From NCBI RefSeq assembly GCF_014196515.1, contig NZ_JACIDV010000007.1:62001-126000 (forward strand): a stretch of DNA of 64,000 bases, read 5' to 3'. The notes below the pieces were generated by a model. It did not search any database, was not told where the DNA came from, and was given only the letters and a program-made list of their open reading frames with translations. This document shows, one piece after another, positions 55,229 through 64,000 of the stretch (positions within the stretch are counted from its first letter, which is position 1; each line of letters begins with the position of its first letter). The stretch is from Rhizobium skierniewicense (GTDB lineage Bacteria > Pseudomonadota > Alphaproteobacteria > Rhizobiales > Rhizobiaceae). Both the position numbers and the translations under genes were made by a program.

Positions 55229-56089
55229 TCATGGGCGACGAAAAGCGGTCGGTCTCTCATAGAGCCAACCGATCCGCTCGATCGCCTCTGTGAGATTTTC
55301 GCGCGATACCGTCATGGTGTGGCCATTGGCGTGGAGCAGTGTGTCTGCATCCTCCATCAGGCCAACATGGCCTTTCCAGAAGACGAGATCGCCGCGCTGT
55401 AACGCTTCACGGGTGATCTCGTGGCCCAGCGAGTGCACCTGCATGTCCGTGTCGCGCAAAACGGATTTCCCCGTCATGGCCATGGAAAGCTGCACGAGCC
55501 CGGAGCAATCGATCCCGAAGCCCGAACGTCCGCCCCACAGATAGGGCGTTTCCAGAAAGCGCAGCGCGACGGACACATAGTCGTCTTCCACAGCCGTGCC
55601 GACTTCAACACAGTGCGATGCGATGACGGCTTCCCCCTTGTCGGTCACGAGATACCGTGTCCCACGGGTCTCCGCCTCGCCCACGAATGTCACGCGACTG
55701 CCCATGGACAGCGGCGCCACGGGTGGCTTCCTCAGTTCGGCCTGAGGATAGAGAAAGGTACGCGGCACAATGATGCGGTGGGTGGCGGTAACGATTTCGC
55801 CAATCGCGGTTTCGGGTAGATATCCGGCATAACTGTCGGCATCGGCCTGCACCCAGGCCCAGCCATCGGCACGCTCGAACACCCGCACCGTTTCGCCCAT
55901 CAGCAATTCCGTGTCGATACCTGTTGCAAGATCGGGTTTTGGACGCAGCCCGATGACGGGAACCGTCACCTGCGCTGGCGTACCACTGACAAATCGGGCT
56001 GCTTGGACCTGACCTTTCAGCCGCTCATCGGCAAGGTCTTCCCTGAAAACGTTGAGGCGGCGATCAAGTGTGGTCTCTACAAGCGTCAT
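55229..56089 (-). CDS. NlpC/P60 family peptidoglycan peptidase
   Basis: A 286-residue C40 peptidase. SH3-like repeats occupy about residues 40-170 (TVRVFERADGWAWVQADADSYAGYLP), and the NlpC/P60 domain about 165-280 with the catalytic Cys in GIDCSGLVQLSM (about 196), His in GHVGLMEDADTLLHA (about 247) and a further polar residue in HANGHTM. It cuts stem peptides of peptidoglycan. No signal peptide is seen, so it may be cytoplasmic or use another route. A MarR gene lies upstream on the same strand. Confidence 0.92.
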   Translation of the reverse strand: MTLVETTLDRRLNVFREDLADERLKGQVQAARFVSGTPAQVTVPVIGLRPKPDLATGIDTELLMGETVRVFERADGWAWVQADADSYAGYLPETAIGEIVTATHRIIVPRTFLYPQAELRKPPVAPLSMGSRVTFVGEAETRGTRYLVTDKGEAVIASHCVEVGTAVEDDYVSVALRFLETPYLWGGRSGFGIDCSGLVQLSMAMTGKSVLRDTDMQVHSLGHEITREALQRGDLVFWKGHVGLMEDADTLLHANGHTMTVSRENLTEAIERIGWLYERPTAFRRP

Positions 56090-56108
56090 CGTATGTCGTC
56101 CCGTTCTT

Positions 56109-56465
56109 TCAGGCCTTGCGTGCCTGTTCGATAATCAAATCACCGAATTTTTCCAGATAGAGCGCACCCGATACGGTTCTTTTTATGACGACGTTCCGGC
56201 GGTCGACAGGGTCACGCTGACGGTCGACGAGGCCCATGGCACCCATACTGTCCAGCGCGCGGGTGATCACGGGCTTGGTGACCCCAAGAACCTGGGCCAG
56301 CCCACGAACCGTGTGCGGCGGTGGCACGAGATAGATATGGAGCAGGATGGCCATTTGTCGCGCGGTCAGGTCCGGCGCATCCTCTTCGACCTGCGCCAGC
56401 ACAACCCGATGCCACAGGCTCAGCGCTTGGGAGGGAGACAATTCGACAGGCACGTCCGGCTCCAT
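56109..56465 (-). CDS. MarR family transcriptional regulator
   Basis: A 118-residue small MarR regulator. The helix-turn-helix TVRGLAQVLGVTKPVITRALDSMGAMGLVDRQRD (about residues 50-83) and wing DPVDRRNVVIKRTV are present. The start at 56465 gives the MEPDVPVELSPSQ opening; a longer frame to 56621 would add a hydrophobic stretch not typical of MarR. It is 19 bases upstream of the NlpC/P60 gene and likely co-transcribed with it. Confidence 0.85.
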   Translation of the reverse strand: MEPDVPVELSPSQALSLWHRVVLAQVEEDAPDLTARQMAILLHIYLVPPPHTVRGLAQVLGVTKPVITRALDSMGAMGLVDRQRDPVDRRNVVIKRTVSGALYLEKFGDLIIEQARKA

Positions 56466-56690
56466 TCGCTCGTATTCAGTCGGTGGTTTCCCCGCATCTT
56501 GGCGCAAACCGGTGAACAAAAACAAAACTGCCGCCAGGACGATTGCACGGATGCATATCGACCATGGCGGCAGCGAATGCTCTTTGCGAGCTTTTGCGTC
56601 CCCTCTGGACTTGCCGAGCACAAAGCAGGAAGCGTGCCAACTGCAAATATCCGGGCAAAAGCCTGAACATCAGGGGACCTGAAAACGGTA

Positions 56691-56725
56691 AAGCCCCAGC
56701 GTGACGACGCTGGGGCTTAATTTTT
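56691..56725. terminator. Strong terminator hairpin at the DUF475 3' side
   Basis: AAGCCCCAGCGT (56691-56702) pairs perfectly with ACGCTGGGGCTT (56707-56718) around a 4-base loop; the plus strand then reads AATTTTT. The DUF475 gene ends on the minus strand 72 bases to the right and can use it, but the better T-run is on the plus strand, where no gene lies upstream. Confidence 0.85.
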
Positions 56726-56790
56726 AATCGCTCAAAAGCAAAACGCTTCAATTTAAGCCGTCGCCGCGCGGGCGAGAGGCCGTTGACGTG

Positions 56791-57897
56791 TCAAGCGACG
56801 GGACCGTGACCGGATGCTGCTTGGTGGGCTCTCTCCCGCTTGTTGTAGCGGATCGAAGACCACAGCGAGATACCGATCAGCGTTGCGCCGCCAAGGCCGG
56901 TGATGACTTCCGGAATGTGGACCAGGCTCTGCACATACATGATGACCGAGAGGATGAGGATGGCGTAAAACGCGCCGTGCTCCAGATAGCGGTATTCCGC
57001 CAGCGTCCCCTTTTCGACCAGCATGATGGTCATCGAGCGCACATACATGGCACCGATGCCCAGACCGATGGCGATGATGAAGAGGTTGGACGTCAGTGCG
57101 AAGGCGCCGATGACGCCATCGAAGGAGAAGCTCGCGTCCAGCACTTCCAGATACAGGAACGCGCCGAAGCCACCCTTTGCCGCACCTTCCAGCACCTGCT
57201 GGCTGCGGTCCAGAATACCACCCAAAACCTCGACCAGAAGGAAGGTCAAAAGACCCCAGATCGCCGAACTGAAGAACAAATTGGCTGCCTCCGGCCCCAG
57301 CTTGGGATCGGCGCTACCCGCGATGATGCGCGAGAAGACCAGCATGACGATCAACACGAAGGCGATCTCGATGCCCTTGATGGAGGAGTAGGCGGCGATC
57401 TTTTCTTCCACCCAGCGCACCCAGTGCACGTCTTTCTCATGATCGAAGAAGAAGCTGAGGCCCACCATCATCAGGAAGGTACCGCCAAACGCTGCGATCG
57501 GCAGATGTGCATCCTTCATGATCTGCGCATAACGATCCGGTTCGGTTGCGGCCATCACCATGGCTGTCCACGGACCGACATTGGCAGCGATGACGACGAT
57601 CAAAAGCGGGAAGACGATACGCATGCCGAACACGGCAATGAGAATGCCCCATGTCAGGAAGCGGTGCTGCCATTCGGGCGTCATGTCTTTCAGCTTGTTG
57701 GCATTGACGATGGCGTTATCGAAGGACAGCGATATCTCCAGCACGGCCAGAACCGCGCAGATGAAGAAGATCGTGGCAGTGCCGCTAACGGTACCCGTCA
57801 TCTGCCAGCCGAGATAGCCACCCAGAATGAGGCCAACGACCGTGACGATGAAGGCCCATTTGAAATAGGTCAGTGTGGATTTCGTTGTCTGTGTCAT
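56791..57897 (-). CDS. DUF475 (TerC-like) integral membrane protein
   Basis: A 368-residue membrane protein with about nine hydrophobic helices. The DUF475 signatures are AVLEISLSFDNAIVNANKLK (about residues 49-68) and the mirrored second-half YLEVLDASFSFDGVIGAFALT (about 247-267), each with an acidic residue in the middle of a helix, as in TerC-family metal transporters. Related TerC proteins export manganese; the substrate of DUF475 is not established. The ATG at 57897 is preceded by GGGAG; a GTG at 57900 is also possible. Confidence 0.9.
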   Translation of the reverse strand: MTQTTKSTLTYFKWAFIVTVVGLILGGYLGWQMTGTVSGTATIFFICAVLAVLEISLSFDNAIVNANKLKDMTPEWQHRFLTWGILIAVFGMRIVFPLLIVVIAANVGPWTAMVMAATEPDRYAQIMKDAHLPIAAFGGTFLMMVGLSFFFDHEKDVHWVRWVEEKIAAYSSIKGIEIAFVLIVMLVFSRIIAGSADPKLGPEAANLFFSSAIWGLLTFLLVEVLGGILDRSQQVLEGAAKGGFGAFLYLEVLDASFSFDGVIGAFALTSNLFIIAIGLGIGAMYVRSMTIMLVEKGTLAEYRYLEHGAFYAILILSVIMYVQSLVHIPEVITGLGGATLIGISLWSSIRYNKRERAHQAASGHGPVA

Positions 57898-58247
57898 CAC
57901 AGGGCTCCCATGCTGGCTGGGCGAACAGGGAAGCGGGGGCTAGGCATGGCACAAAGCGCACGCATGGAATGCATGGTCAGATTTTTCATGGGTTTAAATC
58001 CGCCGGCGTCAGAAGCAGGCGGTACCGACATCGCGAGAGCGCCGTAAAACTCTCGCCAGAGGGGCCCGGCACCAAAGTTCGGTTCCCAAATCCAGATGTC
58101 AGGGGATGGGAATGCCCTTGTAGTCTCTCAAGTTCGTGATCTCGTCAAGGCGAAAGTTGTCTTTTGAGGCTTCAGCCTGTCGGAGAGATGGAATTTCAGC
58201 GATTTTGCAAACAAAAAGTTGCATCCTGGCCCACAAGGGCTTTCTCG
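57898..58247 (-). other. Leader region of the DUF475 gene, no gene seen
   Basis: A 350-base gap between two minus-strand membrane protein genes. GCGAGAG and CTCTCGC (58033-58039 and 58050-58056) form a perfect 7-bp inverted repeat with a 10-base loop. TerC relatives often carry a manganese riboswitch (yybP-ykoY); I looked for its conserved GGGGAGUA core and did not find it. Otherwise nothing recognisable. Confidence 0.5.
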
Positions 58248-59177
58248 TTAGACCACATCTTCCATTGGCGGGCGCGCAGCTTTCGCCTGCCTGCGCTTGA
58301 GGGCATTTTCTCGGAAGAAGATATAGAGCCCCGCCAGCACGATCAGGCCGGCACCGATCACGATGCTTTTCTGGGGTATATCGCCAAAGATCAGCCATCC
58401 GAACACGACTGCCCAGAGCAGCAGCGTATATTGCAGCGGTGCGACGGTTGCGGCATCTGCCAGCTTGAGGGCGCGATTGACCAGCACATGTGCCGTCATG
58501 GCGACGATGCCTAGAAGCGCAAGCAGGAAAAGATCGAAGCCGGATTGCAGCGGCACCCAGCCCGACGGTGCCCAGGCAATCGCAACCAGCCCGGCGACCG
58601 CAGCGCCCACAACCTGCCAGAAGGCAAGAACGGTATCCGGGGTGTTTCTCAACTGACGCCCGGACAGCATCATGAATGCGAAGGCTGCACTTCCGAGAAC
58701 CGAAAACAGTGCCGCCGAGGTGAGGGATGCGGAGCTTGGCTGGAGCGCGACCAGCACGCCGACGAAGCCGATAGCGATCGCCGTCCAGCGCCGCCAGCCG
58801 ACCTTTTCACCCAAGAGAAACGGCGAAAGGGCGGCTACGTAAATGGGGGCCGCCAGCCAATAGGTCATGACATCCGCCAAGGGCAAAGCCGCCACGGCGA
58901 AGTAGAAGCAGAAGAGTTCGGCGGTGGAGAAAAATACGCGCGCCGCCTGCAAGACGGGACGCTCGACCCGCACCAGATTTCGCAATCCCACGCGCAAAAG
59001 AATGGGCAATAGCACAATGATGGCGGCCGCACTGCGCACCAGTACGACCTGGCCGAGGCTATAGGTTGCGACCAGCCATTTTCCCATCGCATCGTTCAAC
59101 GCAAACAGCAGCATGCCAAGCAGCATCACGGCTACACCCAGACCTGTGGGCGAAAGCTGACGAAGGAAATGAGGCAT
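58248..59177 (-). CDS. EamA (DMT) family transporter
   Basis: A 309-residue ten-helix drug/metabolite transporter superfamily member: first repeat with LLFALNDAMGKWLVATYSLGQVVLVRS, second repeat with LVNRALKLADAATVAPLQYTLLLWAVVFGWLIFGDIP, the latter typical of the RarD/SAM-exporter-like subgroup. Substrate unknown. It stands 88 bases downstream of hutF on the same strand and could be read through from it. Confidence 0.9.
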   Translation of the reverse strand: MPHFLRQLSPTGLGVAVMLLGMLLFALNDAMGKWLVATYSLGQVVLVRSAAAIIVLLPILLRVGLRNLVRVERPVLQAARVFFSTAELFCFYFAVAALPLADVMTYWLAAPIYVAALSPFLLGEKVGWRRWTAIAIGFVGVLVALQPSSASLTSAALFSVLGSAAFAFMMLSGRQLRNTPDTVLAFWQVVGAAVAGLVAIAWAPSGWVPLQSGFDLFLLALLGIVAMTAHVLVNRALKLADAATVAPLQYTLLLWAVVFGWLIFGDIPQKSIVIGAGLIVLAGLYIFFRENALKRRQAKAARPPMEDVV

Positions 59178-59265
59178 GGCTTAAATACTCCTTGAAAGCC
59201 TAGCACTCGGCGAGGTATTGGCCCAAGTCAAGCCCCGGAAACCGCGCTCTGCCGGATCCGGTTAT

Positions 59266-60609
59266 CTATGCAGACAAAAGTTCTTTCATGGTCTTGTGAA
59301 AGCGGCTGGAGATCGTCTCGCGCGCCACATGCCTGCCGTTTCGAACGACCGCCTTGCCATGGATCCAGACCGTGTCCGGTTTCACCAGACCACCAAAAAT
59401 CCAGCCGTCCAGCAGATGGTCCTTGTCCAGATAGGGCGCGTGCGATGTGTCCAGCGACACGATATCAGCAGCCTGACCTTCGACAATGCCCGCCTTTACG
59501 CCCAAGGCTTGCGCGCCGCCGCTCAGTGCGCCATCGAAAAGCGTTCTGCCCGTGGAGCCATTGGCCGGTGCGATGACGTTGCGCGCGCGCTGCGACAGGC
59601 GTTGCGAATATTCCAGCTGCCGCAATTCGTCCCCCACACCGATCAGCACATTGCTATCGGAGCCGATCCCGAACACGCCGCCAGCCGCCAGAAATTCAGG
59701 TGCTGCAAAGGTCCCGTCACCAAGATTTGCTTCGGTAACGGGGCAGAGTCCGGCCACCGCACCGGCCTTTGCCACACCCGTCGTTTCCTCCAGCGTCATA
59801 TGGGTGGCATGGATAAGGCACCAGCGATCCGTGATATCGTTGGTGTCCAGCAACCACTGCACGGGTCGTTTGCCAGACCATGCCATGCAGTCTTCGACTT
59901 CCTTCACCTGCTCGGCAATATGAATGTGCAGGGGTGCGTTCGGCGCAAGCTGCGCCGCGATGACAAGTTCTTCCGGTGTCACCGCCCGAAGGCTGTGGGG
60001 CGCCACACCGACCACACTGTTCGGCAGCGTGGCGACAGCATCAACGCAGCCATCCACCAGGCGTGCAAAACTGTCCGTGGAATTGATGAAGCGGCGCTGA
60101 CCGTCCAGCGGTTCCTGTCCGCCAAAGCCAGAATGGGCATAGAGCACAGGCAGAAGTGTCAGCGCGATACCGGTTTGCGAGGCCGCAGCGGCGATCCGCT
60201 CGGCAAGTTCGGCGATATTGGCATAATGACCACCGTCCTTGTCATGGTGGAGGTAGTGGAATTCGCCGACACGGCCGAAACCGGTTTCCAGCATTTCCAT
60301 GTAGAGCTGAGCCGCCACTGCCTCCATTTGGTCCGGCGTTATGGTCAGCGCGAAGCGGTACATCAGCGTTCGCCAGCTCCAGAAACTGTCCGCCGTGCTT
60401 CCACGCGTTTCCACCATTCCCGCCATGGCGCGTTGAAACGCGTGGCTGTGCAGGTTCGGCATGGCGGGAACGATGATGCTCGCCCGCTCGTCCGTCGGCT
60501 TCGCCGCGACATCCGTTTCAAGAGAAGCGATCTGGCCGCCCATCATTGCCAGGCGGACGTTTTTGGCCCAGCCACCAGCCAACAAAGCGGTTTCAGCGTG
60601 AAGGATCAT
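59266..60609 (-). CDS. hutF: Formimidoylglutamate deiminase
   Basis: A 447-residue amidohydrolase that converts N-formimino-glutamate to N-formyl-glutamate and ammonia, the first half of the two-step route of histidine breakdown in pseudomonads and rhizobia. Metal ligands lie in NLHSHAFQRAM (about residues 52-62), HIAEQ (about 225) and HATHMT (about 260), and GIGSDSNVLIG (about 315) completes the amidohydrolase core. It diverges from hutIHG across a perfect palindrome. Confidence 0.92.
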   Translation of the reverse strand: MILHAETALLAGGWAKNVRLAMMGGQIASLETDVAAKPTDERASIIVPAMPNLHSHAFQRAMAGMVETRGSTADSFWSWRTLMYRFALTITPDQMEAVAAQLYMEMLETGFGRVGEFHYLHHDKDGGHYANIAELAERIAAAASQTGIALTLLPVLYAHSGFGGQEPLDGQRRFINSTDSFARLVDGCVDAVATLPNSVVGVAPHSLRAVTPEELVIAAQLAPNAPLHIHIAEQVKEVEDCMAWSGKRPVQWLLDTNDITDRWCLIHATHMTLEETTGVAKAGAVAGLCPVTEANLGDGTFAAPEFLAAGGVFGIGSDSNVLIGVGDELRQLEYSQRLSQRARNVIAPANGSTGRTLFDGALSGGAQALGVKAGIVEGQAADIVSLDTSHAPYLDKDHLLDGWIFGGLVKPDTVWIHGKAVVRNGRHVARETISSRFHKTMKELLSA

Positions 60610-60656
60610 AGTGGCTCCTCAATTTTTCAGATCGCAGCTCTTGCCTCGCAATCCAT

Positions 60657-60670
60657 TATGTATATACATA
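60657..60670. promoter_or_regulatory. HutC-type operator palindrome
   Basis: TATGTATATACATA is a perfect 14-bp palindrome in the 89-base divergent gap between hutF and hutI. It contains the TGTATATACA core bound by the GntR-type repressor HutC in other proteobacteria. hutC itself is not in the window. Confidence 0.8.
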
Positions 60671-60698
60671 TTAAACATAAGGGAAGGGAAAATCGAGC

Positions 60699-61946
60699 AT
60701 GACCGACAACTCCATTCCAGAGGATCAGAGCATGATGTCACTGTGGCGCAATGCCCATCTTGCGACGCTCTCACCGTCACTATCCGGCCTCGGAGTTATC
60801 GAGAGGGGCGCCTTAGCGGTGAAAGATGGGCGCATCGTCTATGCAGGTCCCGAAGCGGACCTGCCGGGCGACTATGCAGCCACCTCCCACAGCATCGATT
60901 GCGAAGGCCGATGGATCACCCCGGCCCTGATCGATTGCCATACCCATCTCGTCTTTGGCGGTAACCGCGCCATGGAATTCGAGATGCGCCTGAACGGCGC
61001 AAGCTATGAGGACATTGCCAAGGCGGGCGGCGGCATCGTCTCGTCTGTGCGCGATACACGGGCGCTGAGCGAGGGCGAACTCATTGCGCAGGCCTTGCCA
61101 CGCCTGGATGCGCTGCTGGCGGAAGGCGTTTCCACCATCGAGATCAAATCCGGCTACGGGCTGGACATCGAGACGGAGCTGAAAATGCTGCGTGTGGCGC
61201 GCAGGCTGGGAGCGCTTCGTCCGGTTCGCATCGTCACCAGCTATCTTGCCGCCCATGCGACACCGGCTGAGTACAAGGGCCGCAACGCGGACTACCTCAC
61301 CGACGTCGTCCTGCCCGGAATGGAGCGCGGCCATGCGGAAGGCTTGATCGACGCTGTCGACGGCTTCTGCGAAGGGATTGCTTTTTCCGTTGAAGACATG
61401 CGCATGGTTTTCGACAAGGCCACGTCTCTTGGCCTGCCGGTGAAACTGCATGCGGAGCAGCTCTCCAATCTTGGCGGCTCCGTGCTTGCAGCATCTTACC
61501 GCGCACTCTCTGCCGATCATCTGGAATATCTGGATAAGGCCGGTGCCGACGCGCTCGGCCACGCCGGAACCGTCGCGGTGCTGTTGCCCGGCGCATTCTA
61601 TGCGCTGCGCGAAACGCAAGCGCCACCCGTTCAGGCACTACGCGATGCGGGTGCCGATATCGCGCTGGCTACGGATTGCAACCCCGGCACCTCGCCGCTG
61701 ACGTCGCTGCTGTTGACCATGAACATGGGCGCAACTCTGTTCCGCCTGACGGTGGAGGAATGCCTGACAGCCACGACGCGGAGCGCCGCGAAAGCCCTCG
61801 GGCTCACCTCCGAGACCGGAGCACTGGAGGTCGGCAAATCTGCCGACTTCGCCATCTGGAATATCGAGCGTCCCGCCGAGCTCGTCTACCGCATCGGTTT
61901 CAACCCGCTTCATGCCCGTATTTTCAAGGGACGGATCACATCATGA
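60699..61946 (+). CDS. hutI: Imidazolonepropionase
   Basis: A 415-residue amidohydrolase that opens the ring of imidazolone-propionate to N-formimino-glutamate. Metal ligands are in [12 protein letters not shown] (about residues 79-90), the conserved [18 protein letters not shown] (about 147) follows, then [12 protein letters not shown] and [12 protein letters not shown] (about 325). GGGAAGGGAAAA precedes the ATG at 60699. The last four bases (ATGA) overlap the start of hutH, so the genes are translationally coupled. A second ATG at residues 12-13 is possible. Confidence 0.96.
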   Translation: MTDNSIPEDQSMMSLWRNAHLATLSPSLSGLGVIERGALAVKDGRIVYAGPEADLPGDYAATSHSIDCEGRWITPALIDCHTHLVFGGNRAMEFEMRLNGASYEDIAKAGGGIVSSVRDTRALSEGELIAQALPRLDALLAEGVSTIEIKSGYGLDIETELKMLRVARRLGALRPVRIVTSYLAAHATPAEYKGRNADYLTDVVLPGMERGHAEGLIDAVDGFCEGIAFSVEDMRMVFDKATSLGLPVKLHAEQLSNLGGSVLAASYRALSADHLEYLDKAGADALGHAGTVAVLLPGAFYALRETQAPPVQALRDAGADIALATDCNPGTSPLTSLLLTMNMGATLFRLTVEECLTATTRSAAKALGLTSETGALEVGKSADFAIWNIERPAELVYRIGFNPLHARIFKGRITS

Positions 61947-63478
61947 CCATCACGCTTCACCCCGGTTCCGTGCAGCTTGCCGATCTTGCCGACCTCTACT
62001 GGAACAATGGCTCTGCAAAGCTCGATCCATCTTTCGATGCCGGCATCGAGCGTGCGGCCAAACGCATCGCCGAGATCGCGGCGGGGAATGCCCCTGTCTA
62101 CGGCATCAACACCGGTTTCGGCAAACTGGCCTCGATCAAGATCGATGCCGCCGACGTGACGACCCTTCAACGCAATCTCATCCTCTCGCACTGCTGCGGC
62201 GTGGGTGCAGCGTTGCCGGAAAATATTGTCCGCCTCATCATGGCGCTGAAGCTCATTTCGCTTGGTCGCGGTGCGTCCGGTGTGCGGCTGGAGCTGGTGC
62301 GACTGATCGAAGGCATGCTGGAAAAGGGTGTCATCCCGTCAATCCCGGAAAAGGGTTCGGTCGGTGCATCCGGTGATCTGGCGCCGCTGGCCCACATGGC
62401 CGCCGTCATGATGGGAGAAGGCGAGGCCTTTTATCAGGGCACTTTGCTGCCAGCCTCTGACGCGCTTTCCAGGGCTGGACTGACACCGGTTGTTCTGGCC
62501 GCCAAGGAAGGTCTGGCGCTGATCAATGGCACCCAGACATCGACGGCGCTCGCGCTGGCCGGGCTGTTCCGCACCCACCGAGCAGCACAGGCGGCACTGA
62601 TTACCGGCGCGTTGTCCACCGATGCGGCCATGGGTTCTTCCGCGCCGTTCCATCCCGATATTCATACGCTTCGTGGCCATAAAGGCCAGATCGATGCCGG
62701 TGCAGCCCTTCGCAATCTGCTGGAAGGTTCCGAAATCCGCATCAGCCATATCGAAGGCGACGAGCGCGTGCAGGACCCCTATTGTATCCGATGCCAGCCG
62801 CAGGTAGATGGCGCCTGCCTCGACCTTCTGCGTCACGTCGCACAGACATTGCAGATCGAAGCCAACGCCGTCACCGACAATCCCTTGGTGCTTTCAGACA
62901 ATTCCGTGGTCTCAGGCGGCAACTTCCATGCCGAACCGGTGGCTTTTGCCGCCGACCAGACGGCGCTCGCCATCTGCGAAATCGGTGCCATCGCCCAGCG
63001 CCGGATTGCGCTTCTGGTCGATCCCGCCTTGTCCTACGGCCTGCCCGCGTTTCTCTCCAAAAAACCGGGGCTGAATTCCGGCCTGATGATCGCAGAGGTC
63101 ACCTCCGCTGCCTTGATGAGCGAAAACAAGCAGATGTCGCATCCGGCATCGGTCGATTCCACACCGACATCCGCCAACCAGGAAGACCATGTGTCGATGG
63201 CCTGCCATGGCGCGCGCCGCCTGCTGGTGATGACGGAAAACCTGTTTGCTATCATCGGTATCGAGGCACTGTCTGCGGTGCAAGGCGTGGAGCTGCGCGG
63301 CCCGCTGACGACAAGCCCGGAACTGCAAAAGGCGATGGCCGTGCTGCGCAACGTCATTCCTTCGCTGGATGATGACCGCTACATGGCCCCCGACCTGAAA
63401 GCAGCGTCGGAACTGATTGCGTCCGGTGCGCTGGTGTCTGTCATCTCGGATGGCATTCTGCCGATGCTGGAGGCATAA
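61943..63478 (+). CDS. hutH: Histidine ammonia-lyase
   Basis: A 511-residue lyase that removes ammonia from histidine to give urocanate. The self-processing Ala-Ser-Gly that forms the MIO cofactor is in [14 protein letters not shown] (about residues 142-144). The [12 protein letters not shown] and SADNP-like [11 protein letters not shown] segments and [17 protein letters not shown] near the C-terminus are all typical. The start at 61943 overlaps hutI by four bases; longer in-frame readings upstream run through hutI and are not real. Two bases separate it from hutG. Confidence 0.97.
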   Translation: MTITLHPGSVQLADLADLYWNNGSAKLDPSFDAGIERAAKRIAEIAAGNAPVYGINTGFGKLASIKIDAADVTTLQRNLILSHCCGVGAALPENIVRLIMALKLISLGRGASGVRLELVRLIEGMLEKGVIPSIPEKGSVGASGDLAPLAHMAAVMMGEGEAFYQGTLLPASDALSRAGLTPVVLAAKEGLALINGTQTSTALALAGLFRTHRAAQAALITGALSTDAAMGSSAPFHPDIHTLRGHKGQIDAGAALRNLLEGSEIRISHIEGDERVQDPYCIRCQPQVDGACLDLLRHVAQTLQIEANAVTDNPLVLSDNSVVSGGNFHAEPVAFAADQTALAICEIGAIAQRRIALLVDPALSYGLPAFLSKKPGLNSGLMIAEVTSAALMSENKQMSHPASVDSTPTSANQEDHVSMACHGARRLLVMTENLFAIIGIEALSAVQGVELRGPLTTSPELQKAMAVLRNVIPSLDDDRYMAPDLKAASELIASGALVSVISDGILPMLEA

Positions 63479-63480
63479 GA

Positions 63481-64000
63481 ATGCCTGTTTTCGAAACGCA
63501 CCACGGCTCCTCCCCCATCATTCTCGGTCTGCCGCACACCGGCACCGATGTGCCCCAGGACATATGGGAACGCCTGAACGACAACGGTAAAATCCTTGCC
63601 GACACGGACTGGTACATTCACGATCTCTATGCGGGACTGCTGGATGATGCGACCACTGTGCGCGCCACGTTCCACCGCTATGTGATCGACGCAAACCGCG
63701 ATCCAGAAGGTTTGAGCCTCTACCCCGGCCAGAATACGACCGGTCTGGTTCCGACGACGGATTTTGATGGTAATCCGATCTGGAAGCCAGGCGAAGAGCC
63801 GACGCAAGCGGATATCGCCCACCGGCTGGCAACGTTTCACGCGCCATACCACGCAGCTCTTGCAGCGGAAATCGCGCGGGTGAAAGCCATTCACGGCATC
63901 GCCATCCTCTACGACTGTCACTCCATCCGCTCGCATATTCCGTTTCTGTTCAAGGGCGCCTTGCCGGATTTCAATATCGGCACGGATCTCGGTCGCACCT
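63481..64000 (+). CDS. hutG: N-formylglutamate deformylase (3' truncated by window)
   Basis: The first 173 residues of an N-formylglutamate amidohydrolase, which yields glutamate and formate in the last step of the HutF/HutG route. The opening PVFETHHGSSPIILGLPHTGTDVP with its metal-binding His, DTDWYIHDLY and LYDCHSIRSHIPFLFKG (about residues 141-157) are family motifs. It continues past the window end. It starts two bases after hutH. hutU (urocanase) is not in the window. Confidence 0.93.
   Translation, partial: MPVFETHHGSSPIILGLPHTGTDVPQDIWERLNDNGKILADTDWYIHDLYAGLLDDATTVRATFHRYVIDANRDPEGLSLYPGQNTTGLVPTTDFDGNPIWKPGEEPTQADIAHRLATFHAPYHAALAAEIARVKAIHGIAILYDCHSIRSHIPFLFKGALPDFNIGTDLGRT

Noticed and set aside
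56788-58047. Long open frame antisense to the DUF475 gene
   Set aside because: Low-complexity Asp/His/Gln translation, no family, and it fully overlaps a clear membrane protein gene.
57898-58247. yybP-ykoY manganese riboswitch upstream of DUF475
   Set aside because: The conserved GGGGAGUA and paired loops could not be found on the minus strand.
1-64000. CRISPR arrays, insertion sequences and prophage
   Set aside because: No direct repeat arrays, transposase or phage genes were seen anywhere in the window.

Overview
The window looks like chromosomal DNA of a Rhizobiaceae alphaproteobacterium, most likely Agrobacterium or a close Rhizobium. The evidence is the gene content and order: a CpaA-F/TadBC Flp pilus locus with pilA, rhizobial-type hut genes using HutF and HutG, membrane ferritin MbfA behind two Irr-type iron boxes, infC opening with a non-ATG codon, and lepA, guaA, pheST, xseA and pncB. 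Base composition is GC-rich. Two stretches are clearly poorer in GC: the pilA upstream region (about 41,580-41,900) and a small gene pair inside the pheS-pheT operon (about 18,770-19,260). No insertion sequence, phage, CRISPR array or rRNA gene was seen. One tRNA gene (Leu, anticodon CAG) is present.

Layout, 1-16 kb: the tail of a DUF1513-like gene, tspO, a hot-dog thioesterase and MTA/SAH nucleosidase pair, guaA, an ArsC-like reductase with a YbaK deacylase, an M29 aminopeptidase, a divergent EamA exporter/MarR pair, xseA, a Gfo/Idh/MocA dehydrogenase, a cysteine hydrolase with a GlxA-type regulator, two aldo/keto reductases, a GNAT acetyltransferase and a LysR regulator. 16-23 kb is translation: pheT, a DUF2442/DUF4160 pair, pheS, a kinase-fold gene, rplT, rpmI and infC, all on the minus strand. 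23-41 kb is mixed accessory and housekeeping: alpha/beta hydrolases, a LapG-like cysteine protease preceded by a canonical CtrA box, TetR/RidA, mbfA, an orphan TRAP binding protein, a membrane-anchored AraC regulator, a chemoreceptor, a GH25 lipoprotein, EamA/MocR, lepA, a cupin-XRE regulator and the tRNA.

41-51.8 kb is the Flp (type IVb, tight adherence) pilus locus: pilin, prepilin peptidase CpaA, CpaB, secretin CpaC, lipoprotein CpaD, localisation ATPase CpaE, motor ATPase CpaF and platform proteins TadB and TadC. TadD and an orphan protein carrying the CpaC N-terminal domain flank it on the opposite strand. 51.8-59.2 kb holds an M17 aminopeptidase, pncB, an NlpC/P60 peptidase, a MarR regulator, a DUF475 membrane protein and an EamA transporter. 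59.2-64 kb is histidine catabolism: hutF diverges from hutI-hutH-hutG around a perfect TATGTATATACATA palindrome, and hutG runs off the window end.

Several divergent regulator/target pairs share obvious operator palindromes: MarR/EamA, LysR/AKR, TetR/RidA and MocR/EamA. These sites are the clearest regulatory signals here. All functions are read from sequence motifs by eye; no database search was run.
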